Source: Trichosphaerium sp. ATCC 40318 (lineage: Eukaryota; Discosea; Flabellinia; Trichosidae). From it: a stretch of DNA of 64,000 nt. Positions 46,676 through 62,423 of the stretch are shown here, piece after piece (position 1 is the first letter of the stretch; every line of letters starts with the position of its first letter). The stretch is from contig JALMLS010000356.1 of assembly GCA_038496445.1 (NCBI GenBank), forward strand, positions 1 through 64,000, read 5' to 3'. The notes under the pieces were generated by a model. The model had not been told where the DNA came from. It ran no database searches and saw only the letters and a program-made list of their open reading frames with translations. The position numbers were made by a program, and so were the translations under genes.

Positions 46676-48602
46676 ATGCTCCAAGCTCAAACTACTAGAT
46701 TGGCGCAAAGATATGGTGCTCTGTCTAAAGCGAGGTCTTATTGTACAAGAGCACACCCAAAAGGTATTTTACCGTCCAATATAGCAAGCGTCGCTAATAA
46801 AACATAAAGGAACAGTAGTTGTCGTCACTTCTGGCAAAGGTAACATGCTATTAGCCATAGCAGGTCGTATCTAACCATTAATACCAGGTGGAGTTGGTAA
46901 AACAACAACAAGTGCATCTTTCGGATATGGTCTAGCTAAAAAGGGCTTTAAAACATGTATTATTGATTTTGGTGCGTTTAGGTAGCCATCCGGACATTAA
47001 AACTGACTTCAGTCACGTTCGACACGCACGAACGCCGGTTTCATTGTCTATAACCCTCAATGGGCATTTTAATGGCGCATTCTTACCTGGCTTTAGATAT
47101 TGGTTTACGAAACGTTGATGTACACTTTGGTATTGAACGACGCGTTATATACGACTTTGTACACGTCATAACAGGAGAAGCAAAGTTATCTCAAGGTAAT
47201 TGTTTTACTTTTTTTTTCAAAAACGACTGTACTCTGGCCGTGGCGTATAACTGCACGATTCCAAGCGAATCGTAGCAATAGTAGAAACTGGAGCGCTTTT
47301 GAAACAAATTTTTTTTCGTTTTTTTGAATTTTCGGTTAAACACGCTCGAATGGTTCATAACGCTGTGTATTATCGCTTATACGTTATATAGCCTTGGTTG
47401 TAGATAAGGAAAATCCAAACTTACAAATCTTGGCTGCAAGTCAAACAAAAGACAAGACTGTACTCGATAGCGATAAATTAGAAGGTGTTATGGAAGAGTT
47501 GAAGTCTCAATTTGATTTTGTTATATGTGATTCACCAGCTGGCATCGAAGCAGGTATGTTTATTGACTACAAGGCATAGTACATCAACACATTTTTCTGT
47601 TTTGACAAAAAATATGTGATTGTTATTTCGCCTGTCATGACCCCTTATTCGTTCTTAGGTGCATTCCATGCGATGTATTACAGTGACGTAGCCCTAATGT
47701 ACGTTTACTTGATTTAAATTGTTCAATGTGATCACCGCACAAGCAGTTTTTTCGTTGAAATTCAAACTCAATTTTATTATTTTGATATTTCTAAACTCTT
47801 GAGTTAGTTGTACAAACCCTGAGACTTCGTCTATACAAGATGCTGATAAGATGCTTGGATTTATTGCTAGGTAAGTTATAATTGATTCTATTCTAATTTG
47901 ATCTCTTACTTCGTACGTGCTAACTAATGATGCAAACAGTAAATCAAAACGCTCAGAAAATGGTCAGATTGTAAAGACACATCTTTTGGTTAACAGGTAA
48001 AACCTACTTGCCACTATGACGCGCTTTTGTACTGCGAAAGTGTCATATTGTAATTTTTTGTTCCTCTGGAATTTTATTGTAGTCACAATTTGCTTACATC
48101 GTTTTAGATACAACCCTGCACGTGTTGCTAGAAAAGAGATGATCTCAACAGATGATATTAAGACAATTCTTCGTATTCCTTTGCTTGGTGTAGTACCAGA
48201 GAGTACAGATGTGCTTTCTGGCACAAACGTTGGTACGTGCTCAAACGACTTTATTTGTTACGACATAAGCGACTGTTGCGTTTTTTATGGAACGGTTTTT
48301 TTGTGCTTTTTGAGTTCACCCAAACGTTAGCGACATTTTATGTACATAGTTATTTACCCTTTTCTTAGGTCGCCCTGTAATCACTATTGAAGGCAGTGAA
48401 GCTTCTATTGCATTTACAGACGCTGTAGATAGGTACGAATATTGGGTTGGATATCAATTCCCTTTTTGAAGAAAATTAAATTGCTTTTTTTGACATTTTC
48501 CTTTTTTATTGTAGGTTCCTTGGCAAAGATATCCCTATGAAATTCTTGACGCCCAAAAATGGATTTATGGACTTTATTAGTGGGTTCATGCCTAGCAACT
48601 AA
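46676..48602 (+). CDS. minD: Mitochondrial-type MinD division-site ATPase
   Basis: This is a ParA/MinD-family ATPase that positions the FtsZ ring; in eukaryotes it acts in plastids or mitochondria. The ATG at 46676 encodes a basic, acid-free start (MLQAQTTRLAQRYGALSKAR) typical of a mitochondrial presequence. Across introns it continues VVVVTSGKGGVGKTTTSASF (deviant Walker A), then IDFDIGLRNVDVHFGIERRV, FDFVICDSPAGIE (Walker B) and VALIVTNPETSSIQDADKML. It then reads VNRYNPARVARKEMISTDDI and GVVPESTDVL. The C-terminus KNGFMDFISGFMPSN resembles the amphipathic membrane-targeting helix. TAA 48600-48602. It has about nine short introns, so it is nuclear and not bacterial contamination. Confidence 0.92.
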
Positions 48603-48995
48603 TAATAAAAAATGTATTGAGTTTCCATAAAAAAATCGAGAGGTAACCAATTTTAGCGTTATTGATACGTTTTTAAATGGTATGAGGGGTTGTTTGGTAG
48701 TAATTGTTTAGTGATTTATTTTATTTTTTTTATTCGTGACTGTTTGGGTCCGTGTACATTTTAACGTTTGGGTAATAAAGTGTAAAGCAAAAAAATCTTT
48801 CTGTATGTATTATACTCGGTACATGGCATGATTATCATCATATTTGCTTGAGATGATCAGATTTAGACTTATTATTGACTTCTGTTCCCTGTTTTTTAGG
48901 TCAGAAAACAACGGAAATTGGATAGAAAAAAAAAAAACGGCTATAATTATTCGAGTTGGTTTGAGCTTACAAAAAATGGAAAGCGTCTAAAAACC
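48603..48995. other. Intergenic region between MinD and the corepressor gene
   Basis: A/T-rich spacer with T-runs at 48720-48735 and an A-run at 48928. No gene is supported. Confidence 0.4.
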
Positions 48996-51900
48996 ATGGC
49001 TAGCACTCGCCCACCTCAACAATATGAGGAAGAAAGGATGTATGATCATCATGGTTTTATCTTCGCTAAGAAAACACTAGGCTAAACGCACACATTCTCC
49101 AGTACCTCAAGAAGAAGCGCTTTCACCAGGCAGCAACCGCATTTGCTAATGAAGCGCCCTTACCCGACGAATCACAGATCAACTCCCCTACAGGGTTTTT
49201 ATGGGAATGGTGGTCCGTGTTCTGGGATATTTACAGAGCCCGGCAAAAGACACCGTGTAGTCCAGAAGCAAAGAAGTACGTTGAGGTACGTTAGCGGTGT
49301 AAATTTCGAAAAGGCGAAACGACGCACGGGCAATATGCTCTTACAATGTACAATACGACTATTTACACTGAAACAGTTAAAACGACAACAAGTGATGAGT
49401 ATGATGTTTCCCAATGCAATGGTAAGAGCGAATGGGGCTCTGTATGGTCCTACGTACTATCAGGCCGGTGACAAGGTTAGAATCGTCAGCTTTTTTTTTC
49501 CGTCTTTTTGTTTTTTTTGACAAAAAATCCAGTACGAATTTAATAAGTACTGGTTGAACTATATCCAAAATCGCCAGAATGGAAGCGAAAAGACAAAAAG
49601 TATTTGACGGAAAGGTTTTTTTTTTGTTCGAAATTCTACCTACAAATCTTACGAAACGCCTTAAAAACAGTCTTATATTAATTAAAATAAGTATATGTAC
49701 ACTAATTAACCCTCCGATATACATTTCAACCAACACTTGGCATTTTCGGGCACCTTTTGAACAAAAACAAAAAACATTCTAAATATGCCCTTTTAGACCT
49801 AATTCTATTACCAAAAAACAATTTTAATTTATTACGAGATATCTGTATGATGACGTTTTGATTTTTTTTTTTTTTTTCAGTATTTTTTGTGACCTGATAA
49901 GGTTAAAGACAGAATTCTGTTTTTCTTTCATGTGGTCTTTTGGTGGATTCCTTCTTTTTTTTTTTTTGATTTATTTATTTTCTTTTTAGAACATGCCTGA
50001 AGGACATCCTGGTGCACCAGGTCGTACAGGATATGCATATGCAAACGCACAATATAGACGTGTACCTGGTCAACCTAACTGGTTAGTAGTAATGTCTGTT
50101 CTTTTCTTTTTTATTAAATGTTTTCTCTCGTTCTTTGCAGATTTTTTTACGTGAACAAAAAAAAAATTGTTCTTTTGTGAAATACCGTATTTAGACGTTC
50201 AATCTGCATTTTTTTTTATCCATAATTATGGATTATATTTTGATTACATTATATAATACAGTTTCATGCAACTGAAGCGTATGAAACGCTGTCAAACCTT
50301 CGAGAAAACCAAAAAAAACCGAGCGCAATTTTTTTTATTTTACAATTAATTTATTGACCTGTGATGATTTAGGCCACGTTCAGGAAGTCATGATAATGTT
50401 GGTATGTTCACTCAACAGTTTACTTTTTATTTTTTTTTTGCTTCATTTTGTTTTGACTTATTGTACTTGTAGCTGGGTATTCACCACCTTATTTCCATAG
50501 ACAAGTTGGTAGACCTATGCACCCACATCCAGGCGCGCCAGGTATGCCTAAACGTGGGGAGGACCCAAGCAAGATGAGTGGTGCTAAGAAAGAGACTAAA
50601 TCGGAAACCACTACTAAGGGTAAAAAGGGTAAAAAAGCTAGTGCCAAGGACAAAGGTGTATCTGCAAAGGTATCACGAAATGCTGCTGTATCTGGTAGAG
50701 TTAACCCTCCAGCTCAAGGTACGAGATATCTTGTGACATTTTTTGAGTGTGTACCACAATACCTTGTTCTCTTTCTTAACGTGATGCTCATTCTGTCAAG
50801 ATTACGGTGTCAACGCTTTCAAAGGCCCTACATTCAACAGAACACCTCCTGAACATTACAATGCACAAATGGGGACGAATTGGCAGACAACACCATCGTT
50901 TGTTGGTGGTTATGGAGCAATGGTAAGCCAACAACTAAGAGAAAAGCTTCAAGTGATTTTGAGTTCACATTTTTTTTTCAGTCATTGTGAAAACACAAAA
51001 ACCTCTTTATTAAATTATTTACGCGCATGCCGTTGTTATGAACACATTGGTTCGAAGTTGTGTTTGTGAAACGTGAAAAGATCACATTTTATGTGACACT
51101 AACCGCGGATAAACTGGTTTAAACGCGTTTTTTTACTAAACGTGCTGTACCTACACGCTGCACTACGCGTTTACACGCCCGCGTAGCTGTAGAAATTGCT
51201 GCCATTTTTTTTTTGTTAATTATTTGCGTATTTGACTCTTACATCCTTCGCAAGGCAACCCGGCCGGGGACACAAAAAGGACAAGGTGGTAATAGCAAGG
51301 TAGATGGTAATCAAGCAAAGTATGACTACGCGCATAGCGACCTTTGACCACTTTTAGAATTTTTTTAGCTTTTTAACGTTTTCTCTCTTAGGGATTCTAA
51401 ATCAAATGCAAAAGCCAAAACTACGCGTGGCAGGCAAGGTTCTTATGGTGCTGGAGCAGCTAAAAAGCAAGATAACGGCCAGAAAGGCCCAGAAATGACT
51501 AAAATGCAGCATAAAACACGTAGTAATACAACTTATTCAAATCATGAACAACAACCAGCTGCGCCACCAAAGACAACAACTAGTCGTAATACTGGAGCAA
51601 AAGAACTTGTATTTCACATGGCTAACAACACAGTACGCTTTCAAAAATTACAATAGTCAACTCTAAAAGCTTGAATTCGTTGCGAACGTAACGCATAAAA
51701 AAAATTTGAAACTTGAAACCACGAGAATTTCTTTGCGTTTACGCGTTACATTAGCGCGTAGCGAGCAACCTTTTTTCTTATACTTGTCGTTTTTTTTTGC
51801 TTATCATTTATTTGTCTATACAGAGCGGCCGTGGTGGTAGAGGTGGTAGTACAAGAAAGGGTAGTAAAAGAGGGCGAGTACCAAACCGTGTAGCTCAGAA

Positions 51901-54124
51901 TATGAATCGTGGTGGATATGCAGAGTTTGAAGTAAACAAACGCCAAAAGCACGTTCATCCAACACCTCAGACAAATGGTCAAACAAGAGGTGCTCAGCCT
52001 CAGGCTATACCTAGAGGAGGTGGGTATATGCCAAACCCTTCAACAGGTGTATTCTATCAAGGTCGTCCACAGCATCAGCAATGGTTGTTTCATCAACAAA
52101 CAAATAGTCATACTGGACAACACGCTGCTTCTGTTACACATCACAGTATGCCTCATCAAGGACATCCACAGCATCCTTCTCCTATGGGTCAACATCCTCA
52201 AGGACATCCACAACACCCTTCTCCTCACGGACATCCACAACATCCTTCTCCAATTGGTCAAGGCCATCCGCAACATGCTTCACCTATGGGTCATCCACAG
52301 CATGCTTCTCCAATGGGACATCCTTCAGCTATGGCACATCATCCTCAGCACGCTTCGCCAATGGGTACAGGTGTTATGGGGCATCCACAGCACGCTTCTC
52401 CTATGGGTCATCCGCAACATGCTTCTCCAATGGGTCATCCTCAACATGCGTCTCCTATGGGTCATCCTCAACATGCTTCGCCTATGGGTCATCCACAGCA
52501 TGCGTCTCCTATGGGTCACCCACAACACGGATCTCAAATGGGGCACCCTTCACATCCTTCTCCAGCAGGCGTTAGAGGACCTGGAACTCCTGGTAATGTT
52601 ATGACGCCTACAGGAACACCTGGAGGTTCAGAGTCTTTCCTTCGTTCTTCTGCAGACCAGCCTTTCAATAATTTCACAAACGCTCAAGCACCTAGCGAAG
52701 AGACTAGTGATCCAAGTGGTATGTTGAGTGATTTTTCAGAGATTCTGGCAGGCGCTGAACAACAAGAAGGTTTGTTTGATTAATTTTTTTTATGTGAACT
52801 TTTTTTTTTGTGCTTAGTTAAAATTATAGGTGCTCAGTTACCTTACGATATTAAATTGCTTTGTGATGTTGGATCACATAAAGATAAGGTATTGACATCC
52901 TGTTTTGATAAGACAGCAACCAAACTTCTTACAGCTGGAAGAGAGCGTGTGGTAAGTCAGAGAGTGAAAGAAAAAAAAGCGCTAAGGATTAATTTTTTTT
53001 TTCTTAGATTTATGTTTGGAATGTACCTAGTAGCTTATCAAATGCGACTATGCAAGGCGCACCAATGCAAACACTTAAAGGACACAACCAGGACTTTATT
53101 AGCGAGTTAAAATCAGCTATTTCTCAAAGTGGTAGATCAATTGTTGCTTCTGCGTCAATGGACTTTTCTATACGTATATGGGATATAGGTGGAGATTCTA
53201 GAGCTCGTGTATTGCATTTACGTAGAGAAGCAGAAGTAAACTATCCTACATCTATTGATTTCCATCCAACAATGACTCAGACGCTTGTTTCAGCGCATGC
53301 TAGTGGACATTTGCGATTTTGGAACCTTGCGAACTCCGCTCAAGTTTGTGAGCTTGAGGTACGATTATAACCGAGTATTAAGCAACAAGGATGTGCTCCG
53401 ATCTTGTCGGTTGATTCTTTCAAGTTTTTTTACCTAACATGTTTACGCGTAAAAACCTAGTCGCTACGCGAATTCCAGTATATTTCTTTGTTTTCTTCAA
53501 ATGCGTTGTACTCACTTGTCGCTTTTTTATTAGGATGTCGCAAAGAACATTGTATCGTTTCAACCAAAGACAGGCACTTTTATAGCTTGTGGATTTAATA
53601 ATCAAGTTAATGTTGTCAATAATGACTCTAAAGAGATTGTTTTTACGCTCTCTGGCCATGAAAAGATTATTGTAGCGATAACTTGGAATCGTGCAGGTGA
53701 TAGACTTTGTTCAGTGTCTGCAGACTCTGTTAGGATATGGGACATTAAAGCACAACGTAGTGGGCGTAAATTGAAGCCTATAGCTACATTTAACGGAAAC
53801 GGTCTTTCTGCTGCTGTTTTTCATCCAAAGTACGCCAATTACCTTTATACAGCTTTACAGCTGTCGTATTATAGTCTTTAGCTTGCTTATACGCTTTTTT
53901 TTTAAAGGTATGAGCAGACTGTTATTATTGGCTCTTTTAAGGAACTTACCATTTGGAACTACAGTTCAAACAAGAAAAAGAGAAAAGAAGGGATGCATAC
54001 ATCTACTATTAGTTCACTTTCTACAGTAATCAAATCAGAGACTAATGATGGTCGTGGAGAGGCTACTTATTTATTAGCTTCTACGTGCACTGATAAGACT
54101 GTAAAGTTATGGACTTTAACATAG
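48996..54124 (+). CDS. LEUNIG/Flo8-like transcriptional corepressor (LisH + WD40)
   Basis: This is a large nuclear corepressor-type protein. Exon 1 (ATG 48996) joins over a 42-nt intron to read MASTRPPQQYEEERMLNAHI, then LQYLKKKRFHQAATAFANEA (LisH) and GFLWEWWSVFWDIYRAR, the LUFS/Flo8 signature. Middle exons are Gly/Pro-rich (NMPEGHPGAPGRTG, 49990) and Lys-rich (KGKKGKKASAKDK, 50620). The 51840-52770 exon carries about 14 HPQHASPMG-type repeats and FLRSSADQPFNNFTNA. C-terminal exons form WD40 repeats (IRIWDIGGDSRARVL; LRFWNLANSAQVCELE; VRIWDIKAQ; VKLWTLT). TAG 54122-54124. It probably recruits histone deacetylases, as in relatives. About 15 exons. Confidence 0.85.
52130..52560 (+). repeat. 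In-frame HPQHASPMG nonapeptide repeats
   Basis: A tandem 27-nt coding repeat (CATCCACAGCATGCTTCTCC-type) within the corepressor gene. Units differ at synonymous sites (CAACATGCG, CAGCACGCT), showing selection on the protein rather than very recent DNA slippage. The tract is rich in His, Pro, Ser and Met. Confidence 0.85.
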
Positions 54125-54488
54125 TTGGGATTCAGTGAAAAAAACCCCCATCCCAAACCAAAAAACATCAAACACCTTTTTTTTACAAAAAACTCACTCA
54201 AAAAAAAAAAAAGGCTTAGAGCGAACATTTTAAAAAAAAGAAAAGGTTTTTATTAATGATTGCCCTTTTTTGTACATATTGTCATTACTGTAACCATGAT
54301 TTTAAAAAAATAATAAACACGATTGTAATCCAAGACTAATTGATCATGTGATTTCTTTTTTGTTTTGACTTCTTTCAGTTTTAGCAACAAAATAACCAAG
54401 AGCATGGAATGGAGGGGATTTGTTTTTTTACATTTCAATAGTATTTACAAGATTAATAAACTGTTTTTTTTTTTTTGGTTTTGTTTTG
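54125..54488. other. Tail-to-tail intergenic region
   Basis: 3' ends of the corepressor (+) and RecQ (-) genes. Long A and T homopolymers (54198-54210, 54466-54476) and AATAAA motifs. No gene. Confidence 0.5.
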
Positions 54489-57588
<3,100 letters not shown>

Positions 57589-57883
57589 GTTTTTGTGTAC
57601 GTTACTATCCTTTCAGCATTTACAATTCTAGTAAACTTTTGAATCTACAAAAAAATGGCGCCTTAAAATGGCTGACTTAATCTTAGTTTTCTCGCAGCCT
57701 CATTGGCTAGGCAGTTCAGGTTTCGTATAAGTTTGCGTTATTACGCATCAGAAAGTTATAAAAGGAAAAACAGAAGCGAGATAGTGTAAAAACAGCAAGT
57801 GATGTCAGAAAACCACGCAGTTACCACAGGCCATTGGTAAATAGCGCAATAAATGATTCTTTAGCTTAATATAACTCCTCACA
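57589..57883. other. Upstream region of RecQ
   Basis: AT-rich spacer, 295 bp, between the RecQ start and an LRR pseudogene. No supported feature. Confidence 0.4.
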
Positions 57884-58430
57884 GTGCTACAGCGACCCTT
57901 TTGGATCTACCAACGGAGATTTTGGCTCATATACTACGCTAAACGACAACAGCACGATTTGCTGCTTGTCAAACATGTCATTGCCTTGCTTCTATCATTC
58001 ACAATTGTTGGATACGCACGTGTTACAATTACAAGTGTAGACCATGCAAAGGCAGTTTTAAAACATAGAAGTACTCTACAACATACAAAGATTACGATTT
58101 CTGATTGTGTAAATGTTTGTGACATTGTCAAGGAGTTTGTTGGTGTTCATACTATTGATCTTTCTATTACTGAGGTAACAGATGAATGTATAAAAGTACT
58201 CTCTGGTGTACATACCCATTAATCTTTTTGGTTGTGACAATATTACAGATGAAGGTATTTAAATCACTTTCTGGCGTACATATATTGACCTAACTTGGAC
58301 TTCAGTAACAGATGAAGGTGTCAAATATCTTGCTGGTGCTCACTATTATTATCTCTAGTTCCAAAATTACAGATGAATGTATCAAAACACTCAAAGGTAC
58401 TCACGTGATTAATAAAGCAGTATTATAATA
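57884..58430 (+). pseudogene. Degenerate F-box / LRR gene
   Basis: An F-box start is recognisable in shifted frames (TLLDLPTEILAHILR near 57895). LRR text follows: VGVHTIDLSITEVTDECIKV (58140-58210), then NLFGCDNITDEGI and TWTSVTDEGVKYLAGAH, each in a different frame because of small indels. It ends near a CACGTG at 58402. It is closest to the intact gene at 58602-59666, with which it lies tail-to-tail. Confidence 0.75.
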
Positions 58431-58601
58431 CCCAACCTGTTTGTTGTTTAACCAACGTGTTCTTGACTAACTGTTCAATTTCTTGAAACAGCAAATACAG
58501 ATAACTTCAAATAATTGTCAAGAAGGTTGCATGTTAGAGAGTAAAAAACTGAGTAAAACAATTTATTTAACAACATTGAAGTTGAATTAGCCACAAGTGT
58601 T

Positions 58602-59666
58602 TCAATATGTATAAATTGTCTTTACTCTAGACAATGTTTTAATAACCCCATCTGTTACTTTTATACAATAGTAAAGGTACAGGGTGTGTGCTCCCGTCAA
58701 TGCCTTCAGACCATCATCTGTTACAGTTGTATGTGATAAATCAATTTCATGTACACCTGCCAATGCCTTTATACCCTGATCTGTAATCAATTCACAATAA
58801 TCAAGTTGTATAGTATGTACTCCTGCCAAAGCGTTCAAACCTTCATCTGTTACATTTGTAGATGATAAATCAATTTCATGTACACCTGCCAATGCCTTTA
58901 TACCCTGATCTGTAATCAATTCACAACAATCAAGTTGTATAGTATGTACTCCTGCCAAAGCCTTCAAACCTTCATCTGTTACAGTTGTATGTGATAAATC
59001 AATTTCATGTACTCCAGCTAGTGCTTTGATACCCTCATCTGTTATAAATGAACATCCATACAAGTTGATTGTGTGAACACCTGCCAAAGCGTTCAAACCT
59101 TCATCTGTTACATTTGTATATGATAAACTTATTTCATGTACACCTGCCAATGCCTTTATACCCTGATCTGTAATCAATTCACAATATTCAAGTTGTATAG
59201 TATGTACTCCTGCCAAAGCCTTCAAACCTTCATCCGTTACACTTGTACGTATTAAATCAATTTCATGTACTCCAGCTAGTGCTTTGATACCCTCATCTGT
59301 TATCAATGAACATCCATACAAGTTGATCGTGTGAACACCTGCTAACAAGACTAGATGACTGTCATCAAAATTGTTAAAACGTTGACTACAAGATATTTTG
59401 GTATTTTTAAGTAAAGGGCTACGAAACAGCAGTGAAAATTCACTTTCAGTATTAACAGAAATGAGGTCATATCCAATGTGTTCGTGTACAATATCTCTCA
59501 TAAGCCGACAAGTTTGTGCTGAGTTTAGTACAGAACGTGGGCCACACCGTAGAATGTGGACAATTATTTCAACTGGGAATGCCATGAGGTCAGATTTGAT
59601 GTTATTTTCAGTTACTGTAGCTATAATATCGCCAGTTTTTTTCGTTTTGTTGCTGTTGCCTTCCAT
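58602..59666 (-). CDS. F-box / LRR protein with 'GVHxIDL' repeats, intact copy
   Basis: The gene is intronless. I choose ATG 59666 (MEGNSNKTKKTGDIIATVTE); a longer open frame upstream begins with GTG and is unlikely. An F-box-like head (LMAFPVEIIVHILRCGPRSV, LNSAQTCRLMRDIV) precedes about 10 LRRs of 24 residues. These alternate between an ITDxGIKALAGVHEIDLS unit and a VTDEGLKALAGVHTIQLDYC unit. The two-repeat period implies expansion by duplicating a two-LRR block. It is likely a substrate adaptor for ubiquitin ligases; the target is unknown. Confidence 0.82.
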   Translation of the reverse strand: MEGNSNKTKKTGDIIATVTENNIKSDLMAFPVEIIVHILRCGPRSVLNSAQTCRLMRDIVHEHIGYDLISVNTESEFSLLFRSPLLKNTKISCSQRFNNFDDSHLVLLAGVHTINLYGCSLITDEGIKALAGVHEIDLIRTSVTDEGLKALAGVHTIQLEYCELITDQGIKALAGVHEISLSYTNVTDEGLNALAGVHTINLYGCSFITDEGIKALAGVHEIDLSHTTVTDEGLKALAGVHTIQLDCCELITDQGIKALAGVHEIDLSSTNVTDEGLNALAGVHTIQLDYCELITDQGIKALAGVHEIDLSHTTVTDDGLKALTGAHTLYLYYCIKVTDGVIKTLSRVKTIYTY

Positions 59667-59775
59667 TTGTAGATTGAACGTATTTTTATAAGTCACAAAT
59701 GTTATTTTTTGCGTGCCGCAGTGGGTTAAACACCTGTTTGACTGTAGGTGACTTTCTTTGTTAAGATCGTTAAGA

Positions 59776-61822
59776 ATGGAGCTTCAAGTGGTTGTTCTGT
59801 TACTCTTTTGTGCTTATACTTGTATGGGCGCAATGACATAATTTAATGTAGACGGAAGACGAATAAACATAACAATTGACAACGCATCACCTCAGGTACC
59901 GTCGAAAAAGCGATTTTGCTCTAACCGAAACAATTCCAAGTTGTTTTCTTGTTTTTTTGTGCCGAATCGTTTTTTACCACGTGATAATAGAGACACCCAC
60001 GTGATAACTGTATTTTTAGGTGTTTAAATTCAGAGGGTGGTCGTACTCTAACTCTCGTATAGGAGAAGGACCTCCTACTGATCATCAAGCGTCTTCTTTC
60101 GATTCTTTAATGCGTCCAGCTATTTGTAAAGAAGATTTCGATAGAATGAGAGATTTGAACGGAAATGGTATCAAAGTTTATGCGTTTAATACTTTGAATG
60201 CTAGTGCTCCTTCATTACATAAAGAGTGTCTTGATATAGCGTGGAACAATGGCGTCAAGCCTATATTCGTTGTACTAAGGTGAGATGGTATAACAAAATA
60301 CAACTGTTCGTACTAAGTTTTTACACAGTATTTGGATTACTGCTCTTCCGTTTCCAAATGAAGATGTGAGATCTACTATGGCTGATAGATATAAGCGTAT
60401 GGTCACAGAAACTAAAGAACATCCTTCCGTATTTGGATACAGTATTGGCTCAGAAATGTCTGGTGATCCGAATAACAACGTACTGCTTTCCTTTTACCAT
60501 GTTTCTTACTAAATCTGTTGAATAGTTACCGTACTGGAAAGATTTCAACGTAATCGCTGAAGCTATACATGACTCACTAGGAAGTACGAATAAACTGGTT
60601 ACGACAGGAACATACCAAACAAATAATGCTGATCCGCCTATACCTGTTATTGGCCACATAATAAATGGCGAAAAATATGGTGCAAAAGGTAAGAGTTTTT
60701 TTCCTTTTCGTTCATCTTTATCGGTTCTTTCTTCAAACTATGAGCAACATAGTATATTCTTTGCATTGTCTTTCTATACAGACTTTGCCAAAATATTAAT
60801 ATTGTGGTGAAGGGGAGCAAGAAACAATAAACCTGGAAAATAATTAGAGCTTTACTTACTTTTTTTTTAAAGTTGACGTGTGGGGTGTTGATATATACTC
60901 TCCTAATCCGGATGATATCACCCTACGCCGTAATGTATTTCAGTATACTAAAAAGCCATTATTCCTTCCTGAGTATGGTCAATCTTATCAACCTGCATTT
61001 GGCAACGAAAAAGTACGAACCAATTTTTTTTACTTCAGAATAATTTTCACACCTGTGCGCTTACTGAACTGCCACGTTCCAGTTTGAAAAGTTTTTGTGT
61101 CTCGGTGTTAAAGTAAAATAATTGAAAACTATTTTTTATCTTTTTAGCAATGTACTATGTACACAGACTTGTCAGTTTTACGAGGAAGAGAGCACTAACA
61201 GTTTATTGAAAAAAACAGATAGAAAAAATAAAAAACCTTACAGTACTGTTGTTTAGGAGTTATCTCAGCGTCTTCTTGCGATGATAGCAGCAATGGAAAA
61301 ATAATCTTATTCTAAAACCTCAAACGGAAATCAAGGGAGTACTTTCGATCCAGATGCGCCAATATACTCTGGAGGTCTTATTTTCGAATGGAACGATGAA
61401 TATTGGAAGGGTAAGCAACTTTTACTGTCCGTGTGAGGTTCAACTTGGTACCTGTTCTGCATTATTCGTTATGCTATGTTTTAGATACTACTAGCAGTAC
61501 CTTAGCTATACAAAATGCTCCTGGAACTATCATCAAACTTTTTCTTTTCGTAACAATTTAGCTATCTTCTTCAAGCCCTTTGTTCTGCTTGAGTTCTTTC
61601 ATCTTATTGCTTCATTTAGGTCCGCTTACAGGTGATGATTGTGAACCGAACCCTGCTAGCGCGCAACCTTACTATGGATCTAATAAGGTATCTTTAAAGC
61701 CAGGATGTACCTGCGTACCTCCTGAAGAGAGAAAGCAAGCGTGTATGCTTGACGATAGAAATCCAAGGCTTATTCTTGAAAACGACTACCTTCCAACGCT
61801 GTGGACTGAGTACGAACCATAA
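59776..61822 (+). CDS. Secreted GH72-like beta-glucan-modifying enzyme, with an in-frame stop
   Basis: The signal peptide exon (MELQVVVLLLFCAYT, 59776) probably splices over a very short intron to NITIDNASPQ. Later exons give FKFRGWSYSNSRIGEGPPTD, then GIKVYAFNTLNASAPSLHKE and FGYSIGSEMSGDPNNN, with the acid/base Glu candidate in GSE. After that come VDVWGVDIYSPNPDD and LFLPEYGQSYQPAFGNEK, with the nucleophile candidate in PEYG. Then GGLIFEWNDEYWK and a Cys-bearing C-terminus (CEPNPASAQPYYG, GCTCVPPEE) end at TAA about 61820. The fold resembles the GH72/GH5 clan. One exon contains TAA at 61302-61304 between AAMEK and SYSKTSNGNQG, so the copy may be inactive or the base call wrong. Confidence 0.65.
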
Positions 61823-62423
61823 ATTTGGATTCTGTGGTCGAGTTACAAGTGAATTTTTGGTATGAAGACAAAAGTATCATTTTAAAGAACAAGCAACGGT
61901 GTAGTACTGTTCACGTGAAAAACTTTTGCGAGAGGTTTTTTTCAAACGAATTTTTTTTTTCAAATGTTCCTTACTGGTTGTCGGTGTTATAATTTGACTA
62001 CAATGTCGTGTTTTAGTTCAAGCTAGCGTTTTTACTTAACCAGATCAGTACAATGGTGAAAGTGTTTTTTTGATATCGTTTTTTTTTTTGCCTTCGGCTA
62101 ATAGGTTGATGCGTGGTTTTGTATAAAAATACATGATTCAGTGCCATACTTTACGCAAAGTTTATGGTAATGCAACTTTGACGAATTTTGTTTTTTTTTT
62201 TTATCATAAACAGTCTGTTCACTGAAAAAATTGAAGGAAAGACTTTCTGTGATTTTCTAAAACTCCGAAGTATAGATAGTACAATATCTGTTACCAAAAT
62301 CCATCTAACGTTGTCAGCATCCTGAGAAAAAGTCCAAAAATTTTTACACCAGAAAATGTGTACCGTTAGTCAGTTAAAGTCAGTTTTTAATAGAAGATTT
62401 TTGATCATTAAAAACAAACTAAG
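61823..62423. other. Intergenic region
   Basis: T-rich spacer between the GH72-like gene and the C2 gene (T-runs at 61950, 62085, 62190). No gene is supported. Confidence 0.45.

Noticed and set aside
46676-48602. MinD as bacterial contamination
   Set aside because: The gene is split by many introns of the same type as its neighbours and adjoins CDC45 at 214 bp.
51975-52604. 209-codon frame overlapping the corepressor repeats
   Set aside because: A shifted frame across the HPQHASPMG repeats; open only through repeat periodicity.
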